Part shown: positions 25,176-33,817 of the stretch, one piece after another | How the letters are laid out: each line of letters starts with the position of its first letter | Position numbering within the stretch: the stretch's first letter is position 1 | DNA from: an uncultured Rhizobiaceae group bacterium | GTDB lineage: Bacteria > Pseudomonadota > Alphaproteobacteria > Rhizobiales > Rhizobiaceae | Length of the DNA stretch: 64,000 bases | NCBI GenBank assembly: GCA_938010435.1 | Contig: CALLUS010000013.1 | Span: forward strand, 62,001-126,000 | Direction of reading: 5' to 3' | Notes under the pieces: generated by a model | Databases searched by the model: none | Seen by the model: the letters and a program-made list of their open reading frames with translations, nothing else | Told to the model about the DNA's origin: nothing | Made by a program: the position numbers and the translations under genes

Positions 25176-25945
25176 TGTCTTCGTTCACCAGTTCAGGTGA
25201 CAGCGCCGATTGCGTAATCTTTCTACACGGTGTCGGCAGCGGAAAAGAAGGTTGGGAAGCTCAAGTCGTCGCCACGCTCGATGTAGATTGGCGTTTTATC
25301 GCCATCGATGCGCCCGGCTTCGGCGAAACCCCTTTACCCGATCAAGCAAGCTTCAAACCGCATGTGGAGCGTTTGCTTGAAGTCATAAATTCTTTGAATG
25401 CCAACCGAGTGGTTTTGTGTGGCCACTCATTGGGAGGTATGACTGCCCAAGAATTTTATGCCACCTACCCTGACGAAATTTCGGGGCTCATATTATCAGC
25501 CACGAGTTCTGCATTCGGCAAACCCGACGGGGGTTTTCAAAAAGAGTTTTTGCGCGCGCGTTTCGAACCTTTTGATAGCGGCATGACAATGCCCGAATTC
25601 GCCAAACACTTCGCGGGAAACCTCATGGGACCGGCCGCAAGTGCGAATGCCGTTAATCAGGTTGTGGAAGTCATGTCGTCTGTATCAGTTGAAGCTTACC
25701 GGTTGTCTATGAACACAATTGTTGGCTTTGACCAACGCGACAATTTGAAAAACATCAATATCCCGACTCTGTTGATCTCAGGTGAACATGACACAAATTC
25801 ACCTGCCAAAATGATGGCACGTATGGCCGAACGTATTGCGGGTGCTAAATATGTTCAGCTTGCCGACACAGGCCACATGGCTCCTATTGAGAACAGTGCC
25901 GCCTTCAATCACCATTTGATCCAATTTCTAAAAAGCTTGGACTGA
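25172..25945 (+). CDS. Alpha/beta hydrolase, NicD-like
   Basis: A 257-residue alpha/beta hydrolase with oxyanion segment FLHGVGSGKEGW, nucleophile elbow GHSLGG (Ser86), acid Asp207 (SGEHDTN) and His235 (DTGHMAP). It overlaps the NicX-like gene by 4 bp (ATGA) and is about the size of N-formylmaleamate deformylase NicD, which acts directly after NicX in nicotinate breakdown. The probable role is hydrolysis of the ring-opened N-formyl amide. Other alpha/beta hydrolases of meta-cleavage pathways look similar, so the assignment rests on context. Confidence 0.65.
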   Translation: MMSSFTSSGDSADCVIFLHGVGSGKEGWEAQVVATLDVDWRFIAIDAPGFGETPLPDQASFKPHVERLLEVINSLNANRVVLCGHSLGGMTAQEFYATYPDEISGLILSATSSAFGKPDGGFQKEFLRARFEPFDSGMTMPEFAKHFAGNLMGPAASANAVNQVVEVMSSVSVEAYRLSMNTIVGFDQRDNLKNINIPTLLISGEHDTNSPAKMMARMAERIAGAKYVQLADTGHMAPIENSAAFNHHLIQFLKSLD

Positions 25946-25948
25946 CCG

Positions 25949-27172
25949 ATGACCGTTATGCCGACAGATCTACTGCCGACTATATCAAACAAATCAACAC
26001 CTGAAAAATTGATCAAAGCTGCGCGTTGGCTCGGTAAAAATCGATTTCAAGATCGGGCCGAAGAATATGACCTTGAAGCAAAGTTCCCGACCGAGAATTA
26101 CCAAGACTTGCGCGCAACCGGATTTCTCGGTCTGACTATTCCTGCTGAATTTGGTGGCGTTGGCGCAAGCTTTGAAACCTATTGTAAAGTATCGGCCGAA
26201 CTTGGCCGCTGGTGCGGCGCCACAGCCCTCACTTTCAACATGCATGCACAAACGATGTTTTGGACAGGCAGTGTTTTTGAATCAACACCGGGTTTCGATG
26301 ATGCACGTGCAGTGCAAAACGAGCGCCGTTTGAAACTTTATAAGCGTGTGTTGGATGACGGGTGCATTTTTGCTCAACCTTTTTCAGAACCGAATTCTGC
26401 AGCAGCCGCTGGCAAAGCACCATTTGGCACCACAGCGCGAAAAGTTGACGGCGGATGGATTGTCAACGGCACAAAGCATTTTGCATCGCTGTCAGGAGCG
26501 GCAAGTTACTATTCTATGGTGTGTACTATCGAAAGCGATGAAGGCAGCGCCAGGACCAAAAATGCGGTTTATCTCTGTGTCCCTGAAAGCGCAGATGGGT
26601 TTGAAATTTTCGGGCCATGGGACCCTATTGGAATGCGGGCGACGGTTTCACGAGGCCTTAAAATGGAAGAGGTTTTTGTACCCGATGATCTTGAGCTCTT
26701 ACCACCCGGCGCATATTTCCAATTAGCGTTAAAGTGGCCTCACATGTTCTTCACATTATGCCCCACCTATATGGGAATATCTCAGGCAGCATTTGATTTC
26801 ACGGTAGAGTATTTGAGCAAAGGCCTGCGCGATATTTCGTCCAAGCAGCATGCTGTGGCCCAAATGCGTTTGAAGCTCGAACAATCCCGCGCATTGTTTG
26901 AAACGACGATAGCAGATGCAGGTTTTGGCCCAACAAAAGACCAACGATTGCGCGCTTATGCAGCCCAATATACGATCATGGAACACGCCCAAGAAATTTG
27001 TGCCTTAGCTATGAGAACCTGTGGCGGACGCACTTTATTGAAAAGCTTTCCTTTAGAGCGTCTCTACCGCGAAAGCCGTTGCGGCGCATTAATGTTGCCT
27101 TGGACCGCCGAAATTGCCGAAAACCGCCTTGGACAAGAAAGCCTTTTTGAACCCGGCGAAGCGCGGTCTTAG
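25949..27172 (+). CDS. Acyl-CoA dehydrogenase-fold flavoprotein, catalytic Glu not found
   Basis: A 407-residue member of the acyl-CoA dehydrogenase superfamily: N-terminal helical domain (to about 130), beta domain with FAQPFSEPNSAAAAGKAP and GGWIVNGTKHFAS, C-terminal helices ending in RLYRESRCGALMLPWTAEI. Canonical short/medium-chain enzymes have I-Y-E-G-T after this YRD.K motif, with the Glu as catalytic base. Here LMLPWT occupies that place. The protein may therefore be a flavin-dependent monooxygenase (DszC/HsaA-like) or use a base elsewhere. It starts 3 bp after the hydrolase gene, in the same operon. Confidence 0.75.
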   Translation: MTVMPTDLLPTISNKSTPEKLIKAARWLGKNRFQDRAEEYDLEAKFPTENYQDLRATGFLGLTIPAEFGGVGASFETYCKVSAELGRWCGATALTFNMHAQTMFWTGSVFESTPGFDDARAVQNERRLKLYKRVLDDGCIFAQPFSEPNSAAAAGKAPFGTTARKVDGGWIVNGTKHFASLSGAASYYSMVCTIESDEGSARTKNAVYLCVPESADGFEIFGPWDPIGMRATVSRGLKMEEVFVPDDLELLPPGAYFQLALKWPHMFFTLCPTYMGISQAAFDFTVEYLSKGLRDISSKQHAVAQMRLKLEQSRALFETTIADAGFGPTKDQRLRAYAAQYTIMEHAQEICALAMRTCGGRTLLKSFPLERLYRESRCGALMLPWTAEIAENRLGQESLFEPGEARS

Positions 27173-27186
27173 TGGAGTAGTTTCCA

Positions 27187-28680
27187 ATGTATTTGCTCGA
27201 ACGTATGGACCATTGGGCACGTGAAACACCCAATAATATTGCAATTTATTTCGAAAACGAAACAATAAATTTTAACAACTTTCGCAGCAAGGTTCAAAAT
27301 ACCATTGCTCACTTGGCAAATGACTATGGTGTAAAGTCGGGCGACCGCATTGCCTATCTCGGCATCAACCACCCCAACATACTTTATCTGGTTTATGCAT
27401 GTTCTCATTTGGGTGCCATTTTTACCCCTTACAACTCCCGATTAGCGGAAGACGAATACCGCTATCTGGTCAAAAACTCAGAACCGAATATGTGTTTCTA
27501 TGACTCCAATTTTTCGACCGTTTCCAATCAATTAGAAGATGCAGACTGCAAATTTGTTTCAGTTGATTGCTTAGATAGTTTGGCGACTGAACCAAATACT
27601 ATTCCTGCCCATGCGGATGAAAACGCTCCACTGCTCTTGGTTTACACTTCAGGCACCACTGGCAAACCAAAAGGTGTTTTATTGTCCAACAAAGCTGTAG
27701 CAGCAAACATCGTAAACGGAAATACACTTTACAATTTCCAACCCGATCAGAATATTCTTATCACCCTACCGCTCTTTCACGTGGGTGGTCTTTGCATACT
27801 TCTATTACCAGGGTTGACTCAAGGCGCGACGATTTATCTGCATTCAAAGTTCGATCCTTCCTCAACAATCAACTGTCTCGAACATGATAACATCATGACG
27901 ACAATTTTGGTACCTGCTCAAATGACCGCGATGATGGCACACCCTGATTGGGCCGATACTGATATGTCTTCAATGAAACATGTTGTAGTCGGGTCATCAT
28001 TGATCCCCATAGCTCAAATCAAAGCTTGGCACGCAAAGGACATTCCTGTCAGCCAAGTCTATGGTGCAACCGAAACTGGTCCCACAGCAATCGGCCTTAA
28101 CCCAGCACATGCAGTCTCAAAAGAAGGTTCTGCTGGGCAGGCTGCACACTTATGTTCTATCGAAGTACGACGCGCGAACAAATCAGAATGTAAAACTGGA
28201 GAAAACGGCGACCTTTGGGTGAAGGGTCCCAACATATTGTCCGGTTATTGGCGCGATCAAAGTGAAACTGATCTTGTTCTACAAAATGGTTGGTACAATA
28301 CGGGCGATATCGGCCACATCGACGACGATGGATTTTATTGGATTGTCGATCGTTCAAAAGACGTAATAATTTCCGGCGGTGAAAATATCTACCCCGCAGA
28401 AGTAGAGAGCGCTGCACTTCAACATCCGTCCATCAGATCCATCGCGGTGGTCGGCAAGAGTGATTTCCGTTGGGGCGAAACACCGGTAGCAGCCATCGAG
28501 CTTAATCCGAACACCGCGTTGGACGAACATGAGTTCAAAGAGTTTCTCGCCGGCAAAATTGCAAAATTTAAACAACCAAAATCGATTGTCATTTTTGACA
28601 CTCTTCCGCGCAACGGAATGGGAAAAATTGAGAAATCCACAATCAGAAAGAGCGTTAATGCACGTTCTCAAAACACATAG
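27187..28680 (+). CDS. AMP-forming acyl/aryl-CoA ligase
   Basis: A 497-residue ANL-superfamily adenylating enzyme. The P-loop LLVYTSGTTGKPKGVLLS (about residue 150), the QVYGATETGPT A5 motif, WYNTGDIGHIDDDGFYWI (A7) and DVIISGGENIYPAEVE (A8) are all intact, as is the C-terminal catalytic Lys region NGMGKIEKSTI. It activates a carboxylic acid to its CoA thioester via acyl-AMP. Being in an operon with a ring-cleaving dioxygenase and an ACAD-fold enzyme, an aromatic or short-chain catabolic acid is likely. Specificity cannot be read directly. Confidence 0.88.
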   Translation: MYLLERMDHWARETPNNIAIYFENETINFNNFRSKVQNTIAHLANDYGVKSGDRIAYLGINHPNILYLVYACSHLGAIFTPYNSRLAEDEYRYLVKNSEPNMCFYDSNFSTVSNQLEDADCKFVSVDCLDSLATEPNTIPAHADENAPLLLVYTSGTTGKPKGVLLSNKAVAANIVNGNTLYNFQPDQNILITLPLFHVGGLCILLLPGLTQGATIYLHSKFDPSSTINCLEHDNIMTTILVPAQMTAMMAHPDWADTDMSSMKHVVVGSSLIPIAQIKAWHAKDIPVSQVYGATETGPTAIGLNPAHAVSKEGSAGQAAHLCSIEVRRANKSECKTGENGDLWVKGPNILSGYWRDQSETDLVLQNGWYNTGDIGHIDDDGFYWIVDRSKDVIISGGENIYPAEVESAALQHPSIRSIAVVGKSDFRWGETPVAAIELNPNTALDEHEFKEFLAGKIAKFKQPKSIVIFDTLPRNGMGKIEKSTIRKSVNARSQNT

Positions 28681-28685
28681 AAGAT

Positions 28686-29369
28686 ATGGCCATGCAACTT
28701 GATCAAGTGATGAACGAACGACGTTCCATTCGAGGTTTTACGAAGGAGCCCGTTACACGCAAACTGCTAGAAGACATTATCTCCCTCGCCAACCGCGCAC
28801 CATCATCCATGAACACTCAGCCATGGCATCTGCATGTTCTGACAGGTGAGCCCCTGGAACAAGTACGAGAAGGCAACACAAAACACATGTTAGAAGGCGT
28901 ACCTCCAAGTCGCGAAATTGAAGACTATGCCGCGTATGAGGGCGAGCATCGCAAACGCCAAATCGAAATCGCTGTGCAACTGTTTGAGGCGATGGGGATT
29001 GAACGCCATGACGCTGAACGGCGACAAGATTGGGTCATGCGCGGCTTTCGTCAATTTGATGCACCCGTTTCGATTGTCGTCTGTTTTGATAGATCGCTTT
29101 TGGACAACACAATCGCCCATTTTGACACGGGGGCCATGACCTATGGTTTGGTGTTGGCCGCATGGAGCAAAGGTTTAGGCGCTGTCATCAACGGTCAAGG
29201 CATAATGCAGAGTCCTGTAGTACGAGAAGTTGCCAACATCCCCGAAGATCAAGTAATTCTCACATGCGTTGCACTTGGCTGGCCCGACGAAGAATTTGTA
29301 GCCAACTCAGTCGTCTCGCGTCGCCGTGCAACCGAAAACACCACAAATTTCTTGGGGTTCGGAGACTAG
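28686..29369 (+). CDS. Nitroreductase-family FMN oxidoreductase
   Basis: A 227-residue nitroreductase-family protein. The N-terminal FMN-phosphate site is seen in MNERRSIRGFTKEPV and the helix with NRAPSSMNTQPWHLHVLTG; the C-terminal GLGAVINGQGIMQSP and VALGWPDEE complete the fold. It binds FMN and transfers hydride from NAD(P)H to nitro, quinone, enone or pyridine substrates. It is the last gene of the plus-strand catabolic unit, stopping 29 bp before the convergent hydratase gene. In this context, reduction of a heteroaromatic or unsaturated intermediate is plausible. Confidence 0.85.
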   Translation: MAMQLDQVMNERRSIRGFTKEPVTRKLLEDIISLANRAPSSMNTQPWHLHVLTGEPLEQVREGNTKHMLEGVPPSREIEDYAAYEGEHRKRQIEIAVQLFEAMGIERHDAERRQDWVMRGFRQFDAPVSIVVCFDRSLLDNTIAHFDTGAMTYGLVLAAWSKGLGAVINGQGIMQSPVVREVANIPEDQVILTCVALGWPDEEFVANSVVSRRRATENTTNFLGFGD

Positions 29370-29398
29370 AGTTGCAACCGAATTGGCTTTTGAGCCAT

Positions 29399-30202
29399 TT
29401 ATTCAAATGAAATTGAAACGCTCGAGAAAGGCCCAAAGTCAGCTTCAATAACTGTGCCAGACGGACATTCCAAAGGTGCAATAAACGAGCCGGATAAAAC
29501 CACCTGCCCTGCTTCCAAACGCTGGCCATAGGAATACATACGGCGTGCGAGCCAAACCACAGACTTCACAGGATCATTCAGTACAGCCGCGCCCAAACCA
29601 GTACTCACCACTTCATTGTTCTTGCTGACAATGGCACCAGTCCAACGCAGATCAAATTCGCGAGGGTCGTGTTTGGCAGGTCCGGTCACAATTCCTGCAT
29701 TCGCCGCGTTGTCTGAAACCGTATCAAAAATAATTCGAGATTGCTCCGTATCAGGGTCTTTGCGCAGAATACGTGTGTCCAGAATTTCCAGCGAGGGCGT
29801 GACATAGTCTGTCGCGTTCAAAACGTCTTCGCGGGTGGCGTCACCAGAAATTGTATCTTTTAAAACGAATGCAATTTCTGCTTCCACACGCGGTTCGATA
29901 AAACGCGTTTTCGGCACCACATCACCAGAGGTGAACACCATATCATCATAGAGCACACCGCTGTCTGGCGTTTCGATACCCAAAGCTTCCTGCATGACTT
30001 TTGACGTAAGTCCGATTTTCCAGCCGACAATGTTACGTCCCCGCGCAAGCTTCATATCAATCTGCGCCTTTTGAATTGCATACGCATCATCCAGCGTCAT
30101 GTTTGGATGCGTTTTGCTGATCAGGCCAATTTGTGTCCTAGCCTCTTCCGCCTCAAGCAGGGCTTCAGCAGCAGTGTTGATCTGGTCTTGGCTCAGACTC
30201 AC
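29399..30202 (-). CDS. hpaH: 2-oxo-hept-3-ene-1,7-dioate hydratase
   Basis: A 267-residue member of the hydratase/decarboxylase branch of the FAH fold (HpaH/MhpD/XylJ). The start is GTG 30202, overlapping the previous stop by 4 bp (GTGA). Metal-binding residues lie in PRVEAEIAFVLK (two Glu), and VGWKIGLTSKVMQEALGIE and GDVVPKTRFIEPRVEAEIAF are family segments. It hydrates the dienoate formed in the homoprotocatechuate meta-cleavage route, before aldol cleavage. HpaI aldolase is not in the window. Last gene of the unit read from about 33612. Confidence 0.85.
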   Translation of the reverse strand: MSLSQDQINTAAEALLEAEEARTQIGLISKTHPNMTLDDAYAIQKAQIDMKLARGRNIVGWKIGLTSKVMQEALGIETPDSGVLYDDMVFTSGDVVPKTRFIEPRVEAEIAFVLKDTISGDATREDVLNATDYVTPSLEILDTRILRKDPDTEQSRIIFDTVSDNAANAGIVTGPAKHDPREFDLRWTGAIVSKNNEVVSTGLGAAVLNDPVKSVVWLARRMYSYGQRLEAGQVVLSGSFIAPLECPSGTVIEADFGPFSSVSISFE

Positions 30203-31074
30203 GTCTCATCCTCCACCCCATTACGCAACACACCAATGCCTTCGGCTTCCACTTCGATCACATCACCTGGCTTCAACCAAATCGGCGGATCGAAACGTGC
30301 GCCCGCACCCGTCGGCGTTCCACACACAATAACATCACCCGGCACCAAAGTGGTAAAGGTTGAAATATAATTCACAATATAGCGGAAATCATACATCATC
30401 CGGCCCGTACGATCTTGCTGACGCACTTCTCCATTCACCCGTGTTTCCAGATGAATATCATCCAATTGTTCAGCGGAACGGAACGGAACCAGCCAAGGAC
30501 CAATAGCGCCTGTGCTGTCCCAATTTTTACCTTGAGTCACATTGAATTTGGCGTGGCGCACCCAATCGCGAATTGTACCTTCGTTACAAAGGCTCAGTGC
30601 CGCGATATGATCATAGGCATTTTCGCGCGCGATGCGGCGGCCACCTTTCCCGATCACAATGACAATCTCACCTTCATAGTCCAATTGTTCACTTTCAGGC
30701 GGGCGCACAATATTCTGGCCATGACCCGTAAAACTGCGTGGAAAGCGGATGAACATAGACGGTTTTGAAGGTGCCGCCTGTCCATCTTTATATTCTGCAT
30801 TGCGGTCAGGAAAATTAACACCAATGCAGATGATTTTCTCTGGCCTTGCAACAGGGATGAGATACTCAACATCAGCTTCCTGGTGTGTTACAGGTTTGCC
30901 CTCTCCAGCTTCAATAACTTCTTCCAAAGCGCCAGCCACAACAACAGCTTGCAGATCATCAAACCGATCTTTGAAATCATCTAAAAGATCAACAATGCCA
31001 TTGTCAGTTACGAGTCCGAAACGAACTTTGTCACCAATGCGAAATTCGGCAACCCTTGCTGGAATAGAAGTCAT
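30199..31074 (-). CDS. hpaG: Fumarylacetoacetase-fold decarboxylase/isomerase, HpaG-like
   Basis: A 291-residue FAH-family protein. ATG 31074 is chosen for AAGGAA upstream and for starting the conserved MTSIPARVAEFRIGDKVRFG. The metal site is visible in LDYEGEIVIVIGKGG and earlier ICIGVNFPDRNAEY; the C-terminus has PGDVIVCGTPTGAGARFDPP. In the homoprotocatechuate pathway such proteins isomerise and decarboxylate the tricarboxylate intermediate. No separate HpaF isomerase is nearby, so this single-domain protein may do both steps, or the isomerase lies elsewhere. Confidence 0.8.
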   Translation of the reverse strand: MTSIPARVAEFRIGDKVRFGLVTDNGIVDLLDDFKDRFDDLQAVVVAGALEEVIEAGEGKPVTHQEADVEYLIPVARPEKIICIGVNFPDRNAEYKDGQAAPSKPSMFIRFPRSFTGHGQNIVRPPESEQLDYEGEIVIVIGKGGRRIARENAYDHIAALSLCNEGTIRDWVRHAKFNVTQGKNWDSTGAIGPWLVPFRSAEQLDDIHLETRVNGEVRQQDRTGRMMYDFRYIVNYISTFTTLVPGDVIVCGTPTGAGARFDPPIWLKPGDVIEVEAEGIGVLRNGVEDET

Positions 31075-31087
31075 ATTTTCAGTTTCC

Positions 31088-32068
31088 TTATGGAGCAATG
31101 ATTGGTGAAGCTTTCATGTTGCTGGCAACAGCTTCAACACCTTCAAACAACGAGCCGTGTTCAAACCAAGACTTTGGTGCAGGTGCACCCCAGAGCGTCT
31201 GACGTTGCGGGTCTTGCAAATCCCATTTGATGGCTTCCAGATCCGGATCAACGGTTTGATAATCAGAACAGTAGATCTCAATACGGTGCCCATCCGGGTC
31301 TAAGATATAGAGAAAGAATGCATTTGAAATGCCGTGGCGACCGGGACCGCGTTCAATATTATCCACATAACCTGTGGTGGCCATCAGATCGAGAAGGTCC
31401 ACAATATTCAGTGGTGTTGGCACCCAAAATGCCATGTGATGCAACCGCGGGCCCGTGCCGCTGGTGAACGCCATATCGTGAACACCACCTTTGCGGTGCA
31501 TCCATGCTGCCCACAGTCGTTTACTATCATCGTCTTCTGTGTATTCCGTCGTGCGGAAACCCATTTCGTTATAGAACGCAACGGCTTCATCAACATCAGG
31601 TACAAAACAATTAAAATGGTCAATGCGCAGCGGCTTCACACCATTATACAAAGCATATTTTTGGTGGATGGGTTCAAGGCGTTCCATCTTAAAATAAAAC
31701 TCGATTGGAATACCCAGATTATCATGAGTGAGAAGTGTCCGCCCTTGATGCGTCCGTTCAATCCACTCTACTTTATAACCCTTGGATACAAACCAGTCAT
31801 GAGCCTTATCGAGTTCTTCCTCGGCGAAAACTTTAAAGCCCAGAATTTTCACGCTGATGTCGTCAGACTTCTGTAAAATAACTGAGTGATGACCGCGCTC
31901 TTCCATGGCGCGCAGATAAATGGCTCTGTCATCTTCAGTCGTCACCTGTAGGCCAAGCGTATCAACATAGAAGGCTCTAGACGCTGCAAGGTCTTTACAC
32001 CCTACCGCAATATGGCTGAGACGAATTATGTTAAAGGGCGGATAAAGAACTGGATCAGGAATTGGCAT
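31088..32068 (-). CDS. hpaD: Homoprotocatechuate 2,3-dioxygenase (extradiol, VOC fold)
   Basis: A 326-residue extradiol dioxygenase made of two VOC domains. ATG 32068 follows ACGGAGATCGAG and starts MPIPDPVLYPPFN. Fe(II) ligands fit HFN (first His, segment LRIDHFNCFVPDV), RLHHMAF (second His) and HRIEIY (Glu), the 2-His-1-Glu triad. AAWMHRKGGVHDMAFTSGTG and IERGPGRHGISNAFFLYILD closely match the Brevibacterium-type enzyme as I remember it. It opens the 3,4-dihydroxyphenylacetate ring next to the diol, giving a semialdehyde for HpaE, encoded just upstream (32-bp gap). Confidence 0.88.
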   Translation of the reverse strand: MPIPDPVLYPPFNIIRLSHIAVGCKDLAASRAFYVDTLGLQVTTEDDRAIYLRAMEERGHHSVILQKSDDISVKILGFKVFAEEELDKAHDWFVSKGYKVEWIERTHQGRTLLTHDNLGIPIEFYFKMERLEPIHQKYALYNGVKPLRIDHFNCFVPDVDEAVAFYNEMGFRTTEYTEDDDSKRLWAAWMHRKGGVHDMAFTSGTGPRLHHMAFWVPTPLNIVDLLDLMATTGYVDNIERGPGRHGISNAFFLYILDPDGHRIEIYCSDYQTVDPDLEAIKWDLQDPQRQTLWGAPAPKSWFEHGSLFEGVEAVASNMKASPIIAP

Positions 32069-32100
32069 CTCGATCTCCGTGTTAAAATTGAATGTGAGGG

Positions 32101-33612
32101 TCAACCGCCCAGTTTTGGAATTTTATGCTCAGCACGTGGGAAACTAACATTGACGGTTTCCATATAGAAATCGAATGACCAATCACCACCATCGCGGCCG
32201 ATACCGCTGGATTTCACACCACCAAACGGTGTCGGCAAGTGCCGGATATTTTCAGAATTGACCCACATCATACCAGCTTCCAATTTATCAGTCATTCGCA
32301 TGGCACGGTTCAGATCATTAGTCCAAAGGTAGGCCGCTAATCCGTATTGAACATCGTTGGCAAGCTCCAACGCGTCCGCTTCATCTTTAAACGGAATTGC
32401 GGTTAAGACAGGGCCGAAAATTTCCTCTTGGGAAATCGCCATATCGTTACGTGCGTTGGTGAACAAAGTTGGTCCGATATAGCAACCATCCTTACCTATT
32501 TTTTCACCGCCGGCAGCAATCGTTGCGCCCTCTTTTTTTGCGACCTCAAAATAGGACAACACTTTTTCTTCGTGCACGGGATGGATCAACGGCCCCACCA
32601 CAGTTTCCGGATCGAGTGGGTGCCCAACCTTGATAGACTTCGCCACTTTGGCAACACGAGCCGTGAATTCTTCATAGATCGTGTCTTGCACCAACAGGCG
32701 CGACGAGGATGTGCAACGCTCTCCGTTAAGCGAGTAGATCATGAATGTAGCTGCATCCACTGCGCGATCCAAATCTGCATCATCAAAAACGATCACCGGG
32801 TTTTTACCACCCAATTCAAAATGCACACGCTTCAACGTGGCCGCACCCTGCCGCATTATGTGTGAGCCGGTATTGCTTTCGCCAACGAATGCAATGGCTT
32901 TGATGTCTTTGTGTTCAGTCAAAGATTTGCCAGCAGTTTCACCTAAGCCATTGACCACATTCAACACACCTTTCGGAAGACCCGCGCTTTCGGCAATTTC
33001 AACCAACAATTTAGCCGTCATGGGCGAAAATTCAGCAGGCTTTTGAACCACTGTACAACCTGCAGCCAGCGCCGGCGCAACCTTCCAGGTGGACAACATA
33101 AACGGTGTGTTCCACGGAGTGATCACACCAACCGGCCCAATGGGGCGGCGCGTTGTCGTGTTCATCTGTGTGGGTGTACGGGTCACCGCACCATCTTCCG
33201 AAGCAGGTGCTTGATCAGCAAAGAAGCGGAAATTTGCTGCGCCCCGCAAAGCCGCTTTCGACATAAAGCGCAGAGCTTGGCCTGTATCCATGCACTCCAC
33301 AAAAGCAATTTCTTCTGCGCGGGCTTCAATAGCTTCAGCAACTTTAATCAGAATTTTACGACGTTCAGCACCAGGTGTTTTTGACCATGTTTTAAATGCC
33401 TCTTTCGCCGCTTTAGCTGCACGGTCAATATCTGCAGCATCACTTTTGGCAACTTGTGCCAGTACTGTCAGATCCACTGGAGAAATAATATCAAACGTTT
33501 CTCCACTGACGGCAGCAACAGTTTCACCGCCAATATGATTCATTACACCTTCTTTGGCAAAACGAGCCATAAAATCTTTAGCACGGGCAATGTTGTCTTC
33601 AAGAATGCTCAT
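32101..33612 (-). CDS. hpaE: 5-carboxymethyl-2-hydroxymuconate semialdehyde dehydrogenase
   Basis: A 503-residue aldehyde dehydrogenase. ATG 33612 is preceded by GAAGGA and is preferred to an upstream in-frame ATG. It has FELGGKNPVIVFDDAD (active-site Glu) and LNGERCTSSSRLLVQ (catalytic Cys), the GERC variant common in HpaE-type enzymes. It oxidises the ring-cleavage semialdehyde to the dicarboxylate with NAD+. It is the first gene of hpaE-hpaD-hpaG-hpaH, with promoter element A about 130 bp upstream. The neighbouring extradiol dioxygenase makes this more specific than a generic ALDH call. Confidence 0.87.
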   Translation of the reverse strand: MSILEDNIARAKDFMARFAKEGVMNHIGGETVAAVSGETFDIISPVDLTVLAQVAKSDAADIDRAAKAAKEAFKTWSKTPGAERRKILIKVAEAIEARAEEIAFVECMDTGQALRFMSKAALRGAANFRFFADQAPASEDGAVTRTPTQMNTTTRRPIGPVGVITPWNTPFMLSTWKVAPALAAGCTVVQKPAEFSPMTAKLLVEIAESAGLPKGVLNVVNGLGETAGKSLTEHKDIKAIAFVGESNTGSHIMRQGAATLKRVHFELGGKNPVIVFDDADLDRAVDAATFMIYSLNGERCTSSSRLLVQDTIYEEFTARVAKVAKSIKVGHPLDPETVVGPLIHPVHEEKVLSYFEVAKKEGATIAAGGEKIGKDGCYIGPTLFTNARNDMAISQEEIFGPVLTAIPFKDEADALELANDVQYGLAAYLWTNDLNRAMRMTDKLEAGMMWVNSENIRHLPTPFGGVKSSGIGRDGGDWSFDFYMETVNVSFPRAEHKIPKLGG

Positions 33613-33739
33613 ATTTTGGTCCTTCGATCTCTTCCGACAGGGCAAGTCTGAATTTGTATGTCCCTGCTCAAATACTGAAAGTTTTGTCGTTTTATTAAGA
33701 AGCTCAAAAATCCGGGTTTTGACATTTGTCGGCGCTTAA

Positions 33740-33773
33740 TTGATAACATGTTAAATTAATTACATCTTGTCAA
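33740..33773 (-). promoter_or_regulatory. Promoter/operator element A upstream of hpaE
   Basis: On the plus strand the element is TTGATAACATGTTAAATTAA, then 7 bases, then TTGTCAA. On the minus strand it reads TTGACA, 19 bases, TGTTAT, which resembles a -35/-10 pair with a long spacer. The perfect palindrome TAACATGTTA overlaps the -10 part, as expected for a repressor site. The same element, with one mismatch in the 20-bp part and identical spacing, occurs at 38359-38392. Confidence 0.6.
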
Positions 33774-33817
33774 CAATCAATCAATCCATAGTTTACACAT
33801 GGAGAAACTATCAGCGC

